Shown here one piece after another: positions 8,987 through 16,498 of a stretch of DNA of 64,000 bases. The stretch lies in the NCBI RefSeq assembly GCF_025822245.1, contig NZ_JACKTL010000036.1:186285-250284 (forward strand), read 5' to 3'. The position numbers and the translations under genes were made by a program. Every line of letters begins with the position of its first letter. The stretch's first letter is position 1. The stretch is from Mycolicibacterium hodleri (GTDB lineage: Bacteria; Actinomycetota; Actinomycetes; Mycobacteriales; Mycobacteriaceae). The notes beneath the pieces were generated by a model. That model had not been told where the DNA came from, did not search any database, and was given only the letters and a program-made list of their open reading frames with translations.

Positions 8987-9008
8987 TTCGTAGACACGTG
9001 ACCACGAA
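8987..9008. promoter_or_regulatory. Probable TetR operator
   Basis: A 22-bp near-palindrome with 18 of 22 positions symmetric, arms TTCGT and ACGAA around a central CACGTG. It lies directly before the TetR start, the usual place for an autoregulatory TetR operator. The assignment is by position and symmetry only. Confidence 0.6.
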
Positions 9009-9069
9009 ATCGGGAGTTAGCTCCGACACCCTCGAATGGTGCTGTGACGGGCGCGACTCGGTGCGGGGC

Positions 9070-9127
9070 CTAGTGGCCCGCCACCATTGGATCTAGTGGC
9101 CCGCCACCATTGGATCTAGTGGCCCGC
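9070..9127 (-). repeat. 23-bp tandem repeat duplicating the 3' end of the permease gene
   Basis: Two perfect adjacent 23-bp units (9070-9092 and 9093-9115) begin with CTAGTGGCCCGC. A third copy of the first 12 bases follows at 9116-9127, where it encodes the last codons (Ala-Gly-His-stop) of the NCS2 permease gene. Each unit contains GTGG-CGGG-CCAC, able to form a short hairpin in the permease transcript. It looks like slippage duplication of the gene end and could modulate termination. Confidence 0.85.
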
Positions 9128-10723
9128 GACGACGTCCGCCTCGTCGACGACGACGGGATCCTTGGCCCCCGGCAGGAACGAATACAGCACGCACACCACG
9201 CCGAAGAACAGATAGCCAAGGGCGACGGTCGGATTCGCGGCCCAGGCCACCTCGGGCGCGTGGATCAGGCCGATGAAGGACAGTACGGCGCCGACCGCCG
9301 AGGCGATGGCCGCGTAGAGGAACTTCTTCTCCAGGACGAAGGTGACCATGGTGCCGAGGATCAGGCCGACCAGGACCGCGCCCTCGCCGAGGGTCTGCAG
9401 GCCCTCGTAGACCACGCCCGCGCCGTTGAGCTTGGCCATGCCGACCGCGCCCGCCGACGTGCCCGCGGCGTTCAGCGCGTTGTCGATCAAACCGCTGGCC
9501 CATTGCGCGAGGTTCGGCAGGATGGCCGCCACCACGGCGACGGCGTGCAGCCTCGGCACCGCCTGGAACGCCTGCGCGCCGATCAACAGGCCGATGTAGA
9601 GCAGGATCGGCACGATGGCGGGTACCGGCAGCAGCGCGTCCAGCACCCCGAAGAGGCCGAGGAAGCAGAGGATTCCGATGACGACGCCACTGGCGAGCGA
9701 GTAACCCGCGCGCCCGCCCGCGTCCTTCCACCCGGGGTGGCCGATGTACACCGCGGGCGGGAACGGCGAGCCGAACGCCGAGCCGATGCAGGCGCCGGCA
9801 CCGTCGGCCAGCAGGACGCTGCGCAGGTTGTAGTTGTCACCGGCGGCCGCGGCGCTCTCCACGTTGCTCATGGCCTCGGTGAAGTTGTAGACGCCCAACG
9901 GTATTGCCGTGCCCAGTAGCGGAGCCAGATGCGCCAGGCCGGATGCGAGCATGTCGACCCGAAGGTCCGGCACGCCGATCGCGATGTCGGAGACCGCCTG
10001 GCTGACGTCGGGTGCGGACATGTAGCCGCCGATCCAGCCGATCGCCGTGCCGACCAGGAGGGCCGCCAGCCCGACCGGGATCCCGAACGGCAGGCGCACG
10101 TCGGTGAAGAACCCGATCAGAATGATCGCCATGACGGGCAAGCCGATCCACGCCGCCTCCCACATCTGTGCGGCGGGCCGCATCGAGATGAACGTGATCG
10201 AGATGCCGGCCAGGGTGCCGAGCATGGCCGCGCGCGGGGTCAGCTTGCGGATGTAGGGGCCGACGAACGCGCCGATCATCACGATGATGCCGATCATGAA
10301 CGCCCACGCGAGACCCGCCTGCCAGGCCTGCATCGCGTCCTTGGTCTTCAGGTAGACCGGCAGCATGACCACGAACACCACGATGAACATGTGCGGCACG
10401 CTGGGGCCGTAGGGCAACGCCGTGACGTCCGTACGGTTTTCGCGACCGGCGAGACGCCTGGCGAGGAACGTGTAGTACAGGTTGCCGAGGATCAGCGCGA
10501 CGCCGAGCGCCGGCAGCACCGTGCCCAGCACGTCTCCCGCAGGCACGTTGACCACGCCGATCATCAGACCGGTCAGGGTGAGGACGTTGACGAGGATGTT
10601 GAACCCGAGCCCGAAGAAGGCGTTGGTGTCCCCGCGCGTCCACCACGGGATGGACTGCGGGGTCGTGGAATCCGGGGAGTCCGACGGCGGATCGGACGGC
10701 GTTTCGGTGACGTCGGTCGACAT
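9116..10723 (-). CDS. NCS2-type (xanthine/uracil/azole) permease
   Basis: 535 residues from ATG 10723, with about 12-14 hydrophobic helices. The N-terminal part (WWTRGDTNAFFGLGFNI, then ALPYGPS about residue 90) and the YNFTEAMSNVESAAAAGD segment mid-protein fit the nucleobase-ascorbate/AzgA-like NCS2 superfamily of proton symporters. It lies 11 bp downstream of the cysteine hydrolase gene, last in a GntR / amidase / cysteine hydrolase / permease operon, so it most likely imports the nitrogenous substrate those hydrolases degrade (a ureide or biuret-like compound; inferred). Its gene end is tandemly duplicated just downstream. Confidence 0.85.
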   Translation of the reverse strand: MSTDVTETPSDPPSDSPDSTTPQSIPWWTRGDTNAFFGLGFNILVNVLTLTGLMIGVVNVPAGDVLGTVLPALGVALILGNLYYTFLARRLAGRENRTDVTALPYGPSVPHMFIVVFVVMLPVYLKTKDAMQAWQAGLAWAFMIGIIVMIGAFVGPYIRKLTPRAAMLGTLAGISITFISMRPAAQMWEAAWIGLPVMAIILIGFFTDVRLPFGIPVGLAALLVGTAIGWIGGYMSAPDVSQAVSDIAIGVPDLRVDMLASGLAHLAPLLGTAIPLGVYNFTEAMSNVESAAAAGDNYNLRSVLLADGAGACIGSAFGSPFPPAVYIGHPGWKDAGGRAGYSLASGVVIGILCFLGLFGVLDALLPVPAIVPILLYIGLLIGAQAFQAVPRLHAVAVVAAILPNLAQWASGLIDNALNAAGTSAGAVGMAKLNGAGVVYEGLQTLGEGAVLVGLILGTMVTFVLEKKFLYAAIASAVGAVLSFIGLIHAPEVAWAANPTVALGYLFFGVVCVLYSFLPGAKDPVVVDEADVVAGH

Positions 10724-10734
10724 GATCGGTCCTC

Positions 10735-11436
10735 TCAGGCCTGGGAAGGCGTTGTCGCGGCGAGGGATTGGATGGCCGGGATCACGGCGGAGGTGTCGGC
10801 GACCCATCCGAAGATGCCGCCCTGGGCCTTGATCATCTCGAGGCCGACGCGCTGGAACTCGGGGAAGTACGAACCGACGCAATCGGATACGACCAAACAC
10901 TCGTACCCGCGGTCGTTGGCCTCCCTGGTGGTGGTGTGCACGCACACCTCGGTGGTCACACCGGTGATCAGCAACTGGGTGATGCCCGCGTCGGTGAGGA
11001 TGGACGAGAGCTCGGTGGCGTAGAACGCGCCCTTGCCGGGTTTGTCGATCACCACTTCGCCCTCGACGGGGGCGAGCTCGTCGAGGATGTCGTGGCCGTA
11101 TTCGCCGCGAATCAGGATGCGCCCGTACTTGCCAGGATCGCCGATGCGCTTGCTCGGTGCGCCGCGGTTGAGCTTGGCGGGCGGGCAATCCGAGAGATCG
11201 GGCACGTGTCCCTCGCGGGTGTGGATCACCATCATGCCGGCCTCGCGAGCGGCGGCGATCAGCGCGGCCAGCGGGGGCACCACCTTGAGCAGCTGGTCGA
11301 CGTCGTTGCCGAGGCTCTCACCGAACCCGCCGGGCAGGATGAAGTCGCGCTGCATGTCGATGACGATGAGCGCGGTTCGTCCTGCGACGAGCGGAAACGT
11401 CGATGGCTCGGCGGGTACCTCTGCGGATGCCGTCAT
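10735..11436 (-). CDS. Cysteine hydrolase of the isochorismatase superfamily, biuret-hydrolase-like
   Basis: 233 residues, ATG 11436 overlapping the amidase stop (ATGA). The triad of the superfamily is visible: Asp in VIDMQRDF, Lys in IDKPGKGAF and the nucleophile Cys in TTEVCVHTT, preceded by a cis-peptide region. The segments [22 protein letters not shown] and [12 protein letters not shown] closely recall Rhizobium biuret hydrolase (from memory of that protein), which releases ammonia from biuret to give allophanate. The neighbouring allophanate-hydrolase-like amidase and NCS2 permease support a biuret or related ureide pathway. Triuret or other carbamoyl amides are alternatives. Confidence 0.8.
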   Translation of the reverse strand: MTASAEVPAEPSTFPLVAGRTALIVIDMQRDFILPGGFGESLGNDVDQLLKVVPPLAALIAAAREAGMMVIHTREGHVPDLSDCPPAKLNRGAPSKRIGDPGKYGRILIRGEYGHDILDELAPVEGEVVIDKPGKGAFYATELSSILTDAGITQLLITGVTTEVCVHTTTREANDRGYECLVVSDCVGSYFPEFQRVGLEMIKAQGGIFGWVADTSAVIPAIQSLAATTPSQA

Positions 11437-12842
11437 GCCTGATGCTCCTTCGTACGTGCGGGGGTGGGCGCGACCGCGCGGCCGTCCGCGCGGGGTTCGT
11501 CGAGGACCCGGGCCGCCAGGTGCAGCACCGTGTCGTCGCTCAGGGCGGGGCCGAGAAGCATTGCGCTGTAGGGCCGTCCGTCGGTGGTGGTGCCCAGCGG
11601 CACGGCGACACCGAGGAGGTCCAGCAGGTTGCCGAAGTGCGTGTAGTGGCCCAGCACGGTGTTGCACTCGATGGGCCTGGCCAGCACGTCGGCCACCGTG
11701 AAGGTGGTGCCGACGGTGGGGACGACGAGCACGTCGACCCCCGCCCACAGTCGCCCGACTTCGGCCTTGAGCTCCTGCAGTCGCTGCAGCGCGGCGAACG
11801 CGTCGACGGCCGTGTACTTCTCGCCGCTGCGCAGGATGTCGCGCACCACCGGGTGGATCGACTCCGGCTTGGCGGCGAGGAAGTCGCCGAATTCGACGAG
11901 GCGCTCGGCGACCCACGGTCCCTGGTACAGCAGGGTGCCCGCGGCGAGGAACGGCGCCAGCGAGACCTCGACGATCGTGGCGTGACGGGCAAGCTGGTCG
12001 CGGAACCCGAGGTGCGCGGTGCGCATCGCGTGGTCGCCGAAGAACTCCAGTTCCTCGACCGGTGGCAGCCCGACGCGGACGTCGTCACCGGCGAAGCGCG
12101 GCCCGCGGTCGCGCGACCACGCGTCGGCGTCGTCGCGGCCAACCATCACCTCCATCACCCGGTCGACGTCGTCGACCGACCCCGCCATGAGGCTGATGCA
12201 GTCCAACGACTTGCAGGCCGGCACCAGCCCGACCGTGCTGATCAGTCCCCGCGACGGCTTGTAGCCGACGACGCCGTTGAGCGCCGCGGGCACGCGACCG
12301 GACCCCGCCGTGTCGGTGGCCACCGCGAACGGCACCTGGCCCAGCGCGACCGCCAGGGCGGAGCCCGAACTCGAGCCGCCCGAGATCATCTCGCCGCCGT
12401 ACACGCTGCGCGGAACGGTGTACGGCGTCCTCGTGCCGTTCAGCCCGGTGGCGAACTGATCCAGGTTGGTCTTGCCGACGTAGAGCGCGCCGGCGTCGAG
12501 CAGCCGTTGCACGGCGGGTGCGGTCGCCGTCGCCACGTAGGCGTAGTCCGGACAGGACAGCGTGGTCGGCACGCCCTCGACGTCGATGCTGTCCTTGACC
12601 CCGAACGGCACGCCGTAGAGCGGCAGAGTCCTTGCCCCAGGCCGGTTTTCGATGTCGGCCGCGGCGGCCAAGAGTTCGTCGCGCGGCACCGTCGAGAGCC
12701 AGGTGCCGTCGTCCCCACGGGCGGCGATGGCGTCGGCCACCCGAGTCGCCGTCTTGGTGGGTGACCCGGTACCCCCGGCGTGGGAGGCGAGGATCTCGGC
12801 CACCGAGGGGCCGATCGACGGTCCGTGTGCGTCTTGAGCCAT
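11433..12842 (-). CDS. Amidase-signature enzyme, allophanate-hydrolase-like
   Basis: 469 residues from ATG 12842. Amidase-signature elements: Lys in [11 protein letters not shown], the GGSSSGSA loop and the Ser/Arg segment [32 protein letters not shown] is characteristic of AtzF/DUR-type allophanate hydrolases, which convert allophanate to ammonia and CO2. The protein corresponds to the amidase domain only; the extra C-terminal domain of AtzF is absent. A perfect palindrome ends 2 bp before the ATG, leaving no space for a ribosome site, so the transcript may be leaderless. The gene overlaps the cysteine hydrolase gene and is presumably controlled by the GntR protein encoded upstream. Confidence 0.82.
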   Translation of the reverse strand: MAQDAHGPSIGPSVAEILASHAGGTGSPTKTATRVADAIAARGDDGTWLSTVPRDELLAAAADIENRPGARTLPLYGVPFGVKDSIDVEGVPTTLSCPDYAYVATATAPAVQRLLDAGALYVGKTNLDQFATGLNGTRTPYTVPRSVYGGEMISGGSSSGSALAVALGQVPFAVATDTAGSGRVPAALNGVVGYKPSRGLISTVGLVPACKSLDCISLMAGSVDDVDRVMEVMVGRDDADAWSRDRGPRFAGDDVRVGLPPVEELEFFGDHAMRTAHLGFRDQLARHATIVEVSLAPFLAAGTLLYQGPWVAERLVEFGDFLAAKPESIHPVVRDILRSGEKYTAVDAFAALQRLQELKAEVGRLWAGVDVLVVPTVGTTFTVADVLARPIECNTVLGHYTHFGNLLDLLGVAVPLGTTTDGRPYSAMLLGPALSDDTVLHLAARVLDEPRADGRAVAPTPARTKEHQA

Positions 12843-12844
12843 AA

Positions 12845-12861
12845 CTGTCGATTGTCGACAG
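12845..12861. promoter_or_regulatory. Probable GntR operator
   Basis: A perfect 7-bp inverted repeat with a 3-bp centre (CTGTCGA-TTG-TCGACAG) lies between the GntR gene and the amidase start, only 2 bp before the ATG. FCD-type GntR regulators usually bind such short palindromes, so it is the likely site through which the upstream regulator controls the amidase operon. Confidence 0.7.
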
Positions 12862-12899
12862 AATCATTCCGGTCCTGGTACGGCCGTGTGTCGATCGTG

Positions 12900-13565
12900 T
12901 TAGCGATGCGTCCCGAGATCGAGATAGTCCAGGTGACCGTGACCCTCCAGGGCCGACAGCACCGTCATCGCATCGTTGGTCTCCAGCGCCGCGAGGATCT
13001 CGCGATGGCGCGCGACCCCGTCCTCGGCGTGGTGATGCCGCGCCTCGGCTCGAAGGTTGATCGCCATGGGCAGTTGCAGCTTCAGCAGGATCGGTTCCAG
13101 CGTGATGTTCAGCTGGCGGTTGTCGGCGAGTTCGACGACGGCGGCGTGGAACACGCGGTGGGCGTCGTCGCGCGCCAGGTCGTCGGCCGCGTCGTGCATG
13201 CCGGCCAACGCCTCGCGGACCGGCTGAAGGGCGGTGGCCGGATCGGCGAGCGGCAGGGCGGTCTCGACGGCGTGGCGCTCCAATACGTGGCGGAGTGCGA
13301 AGAGTTGGAGGATGTCGGCCGGCGACCACTCCGTCACGCGGGACCCCCGGCGCGGCAGGTGTTCGACCAGACCTTGTTGCGCGAGCAGTCTCAACGCCTC
13401 CCGTAGTGGCGCCCTGCTGATGCCGAAGTCCGCGCACAACTGCTCTTCGACGATCTTCTCGCCGGGCTCGAGCGCGCCCCGCAGAATCGCGTCGCGGAGC
13501 CGTTGGGTGGCCAATTCGACCAGGGTGGCCGGCAGTCCGGACCCGTCCGCCCCCAGCGACCCCAC
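12900..13565 (-). CDS. GntR family regulator, FadR/FCD subgroup
   Basis: 221 residues starting at GTG 13565 with a GGGAGG ribosome site just upstream. The winged helix at residues about 15-75 has the GntR pattern (LRDAILRGALEPGEKIVEEQLCADFGISRAP in part, then PRRGSRV). The remaining helices form an FCD ligand domain with conserved Asp/His positions able to hold a metal and carboxylate effector. It is first in the nitrogen operon and lies 57 bp before the amidase gene, with a palindrome between them. It is expected to repress until the substrate or a breakdown product binds. Confidence 0.9.
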   Translation of the reverse strand: MGSLGADGSGLPATLVELATQRLRDAILRGALEPGEKIVEEQLCADFGISRAPLREALRLLAQQGLVEHLPRRGSRVTEWSPADILQLFALRHVLERHAVETALPLADPATALQPVREALAGMHDAADDLARDDAHRVFHAAVVELADNRQLNITLEPILLKLQLPMAINLRAEARHHHAEDGVARHREILAALETNDAMTVLSALEGHGHLDYLDLGTHR

Positions 13566-13616
13566 CGCTCACCACCTCCCGCGATCGTCACGTCGACGCT
13601 CCGTTGGTGGCCGATC

Positions 13617-15152
13617 CTAGGGGAGTCGGGTGCCTGACACGAGCCAGCGGCCGAGCCACGACGCCAGTCGAGCTTCGTCACCGCCCCGGCCGGCGGCCGC
13701 CAGATATCCGTCCGGGCGGACCAGCAGCCAGGCCGGACCGGAGACGACGCCGGCGGGCAGCGTCACCTCTCGCACCACGACTGCCTGGGCCCACGGGCGG
13801 ACCGCGTCGGTCAGCGAACGGGCGACCTCCGGCCCCATGTCAGACATCAGCAAGGTCAGCGCCGAGTCGTCGACGACGTCGTAGAGTCTGCCGTCGGCCA
13901 GTGCGACGTCTGGCACCCGGTCACCCGCACGCAGGCTGCCAATTCGACCGCCGCCCTTGCTGATCGGGCCCCCGCGGTAGGAGGCGGTGAGCTGTCCGAG
14001 CCGCGGCGCGGCCCGGTCCTGCACCGCGGTGCGCGACAGCGCGAGTGGGGCCAGCGTGGTGAGCGCGGCGTGAGTCAGGGGGCTGGTGGAGTTGAACACG
14101 GTCGTCGCGCGTTCGGTCATGCCGACGAGTTGGCGGATCACGGGCAGGCGGTCGGATTCGTAGGTGTCGAGTAGTGCGGGCACGGCGTGTCCGCGCAGCA
14201 CCATCGCCAGCTTCCACGACAGGTTCACCATGTCCTGGATCCCGGCGTTCATGCCCTGGCCGCCGGCGGGGCTGTGGACGTGCGCGGCGTCACCGCCGAG
14301 GAAGACGCGGCCTCGGCGCAGCGTGTCCACGACCCGGCTGTTGATCCGGAACCGCGAGCTCCACTGCAGGTCGTAGAGCCGGGCGGGAACGCCGGCGGTG
14401 CGGTCGTGGAGGGCTTGGACGTCGGCGAGCGTGGGCGTGCCGGAGTCGCCGGTGACCCCGTCGGGATCGGTGGCCATGAACCGGAACCGGCCCGCTCCCA
14501 TCGGGAACACCGCGAGAAACCCGTTGGTGGCCAGGAAGATCGACAGCTGATCCTCGGCGATCGCCCCGTCGAGGTGCAGGTCGCCGAGGACGTAGTTCTG
14601 CGGGAGCGACCGACCCGCGAAGGGCAGCCCGAGGCTCTTGCGGACGGAACTGTGCGAACCGTCGGCGGCAATCAGGTAGATCGCCGGCACGGTCTCGACG
14701 GTGCCGTCCGGCGCGGCAAGGGTCACCTCGACGCAGTCGGGGAGCTCGACCAGTGAGGTGAAGCTCAGGCCGCGTTCGACCTTGACGCCTTGGGAACTTA
14801 GTCGCTCGGTGAGCAGGCGTTCGGTCTCGGACTGCGCGAGCATCAGGACGAAGTCGAATTGGCTTGGCATGCGGGTGAAGTCGACGGCCGCGATCTGGCG
14901 GCCGCCCACGTGCAGCGCTGTCCGGCGCACCTGGTTGCCGAGGGCGAGCATCTCGTCGGCGACGCCGCGCGGCCTGAGTAGTTCGAGGGTGCGGGACTGA
15001 ATGCCGAGTGCGCGTGAGGTCGTCGACGGCTCCGGGGCGGAGTCGACGATGCGGACGGGGACGCCCAGCCGCGACAGCTCGAGGGCGGCCGTCAGGCCCG
15101 TGGGGCCGGCGCCGATTACGAGTACGGGCAGTTCGCCCCGGTCGAGGAACAT
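13617..15152 (-). CDS. FAD-dependent aromatic-ring/antibiotic monooxygenase (PheA/TfdB, Rox-like family)
   Basis: 511 residues from ATG 15152. FAD motifs of class A flavoprotein hydroxylases appear in order: GAGPTGL at the N-terminus, the AADGSHSSVR (DG) motif near residue 170, and the GD motif FLGGDAAHVHSPAGGQGMN near 285. A thioredoxin-like C-terminal region follows, giving the length of phenol hydroxylase/rifampicin monooxygenase relatives. It would use NAD(P)H and O2 to hydroxylate an aromatic or polyketide substrate. It diverges from a TetR gene, and a perfect inverted repeat lies between them, so it is probably induced by its substrate. Confidence 0.88.
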   Translation of the reverse strand: MFLDRGELPVLVIGAGPTGLTAALELSRLGVPVRIVDSAPEPSTTSRALGIQSRTLELLRPRGVADEMLALGNQVRRTALHVGGRQIAAVDFTRMPSQFDFVLMLAQSETERLLTERLSSQGVKVERGLSFTSLVELPDCVEVTLAAPDGTVETVPAIYLIAADGSHSSVRKSLGLPFAGRSLPQNYVLGDLHLDGAIAEDQLSIFLATNGFLAVFPMGAGRFRFMATDPDGVTGDSGTPTLADVQALHDRTAGVPARLYDLQWSSRFRINSRVVDTLRRGRVFLGGDAAHVHSPAGGQGMNAGIQDMVNLSWKLAMVLRGHAVPALLDTYESDRLPVIRQLVGMTERATTVFNSTSPLTHAALTTLAPLALSRTAVQDRAAPRLGQLTASYRGGPISKGGGRIGSLRAGDRVPDVALADGRLYDVVDDSALTLLMSDMGPEVARSLTDAVRPWAQAVVVREVTLPAGVVSGPAWLLVRPDGYLAAAGRGGDEARLASWLGRWLVSGTRLP

Positions 15153-15171
15153 GGACGACTTCCGCCGATCG

Positions 15172-15195
15172 ATAAGTCAACACTTGGTGACTTAT
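15172..15195. promoter_or_regulatory. Probable TetR operator in the divergent promoter
   Basis: A perfect 8-bp inverted repeat, ATAAGTCA ... TGACTTAT with an 8-bp spacer, sits in the 97-bp region between the monooxygenase and TetR genes. The centre is also partly symmetric (CAACACTTGGTG). The position fits control of both divergent genes by the TetR protein. Confidence 0.75.
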
Positions 15196-15249
15196 ACGGT
15201 AGGCGCGCCGCACGGCCTCTGTCAACACGCGATGACATACCCTCGGGGG

Positions 15250-15816
15250 ATGGTCACCACTCGGTCCCGCAACGCGCAGGAGACGCGCGCCGACATCCTC
15301 GCCGCGGCTCGCGCGCGCTTCGGCGCCGAGGGCTACGAGCGGACGACGCTGCGCGCGGTGGCCGCGGACGTCGGCGTCGACCCCGCCCTGGTCATCAGAT
15401 ACTTCGGCAGCAAGCAGGACCTCTTCGCGGCCGCCGTGGAATTCACCCTCGACCTGCCCGATCTCACCGGCGTCGACCCCGACCGGGTGGCCGAGGTGCT
15501 GCTGCCCAAGTTCTTCGCCGTCTGGGAGGACGACACCACCTTCGTCGCCCTGCTGCGGGCGGCGATGACGAGCGCCACCGCGGCGGACACCATGCGCAAG
15601 GTCTTCGCGACCCAGGTGGCGCCGGTGCTGTTCGCCGTCACTCCCGACAATCCGGGGCAGCGTGCCGGCCTGATGGGTTCCTTCATCATCGGACTGGCGA
15701 CCACGCGCTACGTCCTGACCAACCCGTTCGTGGCCGATCTCAGCCACGACGAACTCATCCGCTGGGCCGCTCCGGTGGTGCGCCAACTCCTGGTCGGACC
15801 CGCGCCGGCGGGGTAG
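15250..15816 (+). CDS. TetR family transcriptional regulator
   Basis: 188 residues from ATG 15250 with a CGGGGG stretch upstream. The helix-turn-helix spans residues about 25-45 (TTLRAVAADVGVDPALVIRYF), and the C-terminal part matches the TetR_C family in which a GSFIIGLATTRYV segment occurs. It is divergent from the FAD monooxygenase, so it probably represses that gene through the inverted repeat between them. The thioesterase gene downstream has its own box and is likely separate. Confidence 0.9.
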   Translation: MVTTRSRNAQETRADILAAARARFGAEGYERTTLRAVAADVGVDPALVIRYFGSKQDLFAAAVEFTLDLPDLTGVDPDRVAEVLLPKFFAVWEDDTTFVALLRAAMTSATAADTMRKVFATQVAPVLFAVTPDNPGQRAGLMGSFIIGLATTRYVLTNPFVADLSHDELIRWAAPVVRQLLVGPAPAG

Positions 15817-15835
15817 CCGCGCTCGACACCGGCGC

Positions 15836-15849
15836 TGGAACGTGTTCTA
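15836..15849. promoter_or_regulatory. KstR-type box upstream of the thioesterase gene
   Basis: TGGAACGTGTTCTA matches the KstR consensus TnnAACnnGTTnnA at every fixed position. It ends 8 bp before the GTG start of the thioesterase gene, so it must overlap the core promoter. This suggests cholesterol-responsive repression by KstR, which is not encoded in this window. Confidence 0.65.
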
Positions 15850-15857
15850 GTTCAGGC

Positions 15858-16481
15858 GTGCTTGACTTCCCCGTGGAGAACCTCAGCGCCGAGGACGTCG
15901 AACGGTTGCGCGGCATCTTCGAGCCGCTGACCCACTCCGTTCGGGAGCTCGTCGACGCCACCATCCGCACCGAGATGGACGCGGAGTCCGTGGCGCTGGC
16001 CAAGGCCGAGATCGACGCCGCCACCGCGCGACTGCGCGAACGCCAACTCGAGGGCTCGTTCGGGGTGCGCTTCGGCAGCGACGGCGACCAGATGCCCTGG
16101 GGCAACGTCGTGATCGGCATGCGCAACCCCGTCGCGCCGCCCCTGGTCTTCGTGCCGTCGGCCGACGGCGGGGTGCGCGCCGACTTCCACCTCGGCGCCG
16201 CCTACGAAGGCCCACCCGGTCACGTCCACGGGGGCGTCGCCGCGATGATCCTCGACCACGCCCTCGGCGGCGCGGCGAGCGCGCCCGACAAGCCGCGGCT
16301 GACGGGCACCATCACCATGCGGTACCGCCGGATGACGCCGCTGGGCGCCCTGCACGTCGTGGCCGCCATCGTCCGGACCGAGGGTGTGAAGACGTTCGCG
16401 ACCGGCCATCTGGCCGACGCGGACGGCGTCACGGTCGAAGCCGAGGGCGTGTTCATCCAGCCGCGGTGGGCCCGCGACTAA
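15858..16481 (+). CDS. PaaI-type hotdog thioesterase
   Basis: 207 residues from GTG 15858. After a helical N-terminal third, the hotdog domain (about 75-200) contains the PaaI hallmark GPPGHVHGGVAAMILDHALG, where an Asp/His pair supports hydrolysis of acyl-CoA thioesters, and the TMRYRRMTPLG strand. It would release CoA from short- or medium-chain acyl-CoAs. The KstR-type box just upstream suggests a link to sterol or propionate-yielding side-chain catabolism. It converges on the FUSC gene with 17 bp between the stops. Confidence 0.85.
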   Translation: MLDFPVENLSAEDVERLRGIFEPLTHSVRELVDATIRTEMDAESVALAKAEIDAATARLRERQLEGSFGVRFGSDGDQMPWGNVVIGMRNPVAPPLVFVPSADGGVRADFHLGAAYEGPPGHVHGGVAAMILDHALGGAASAPDKPRLTGTITMRYRRMTPLGALHVVAAIVRTEGVKTFATGHLADADGVTVEAEGVFIQPRWARD

Positions 16482-16498
16482 CTTTCAGCCCGCCATGG

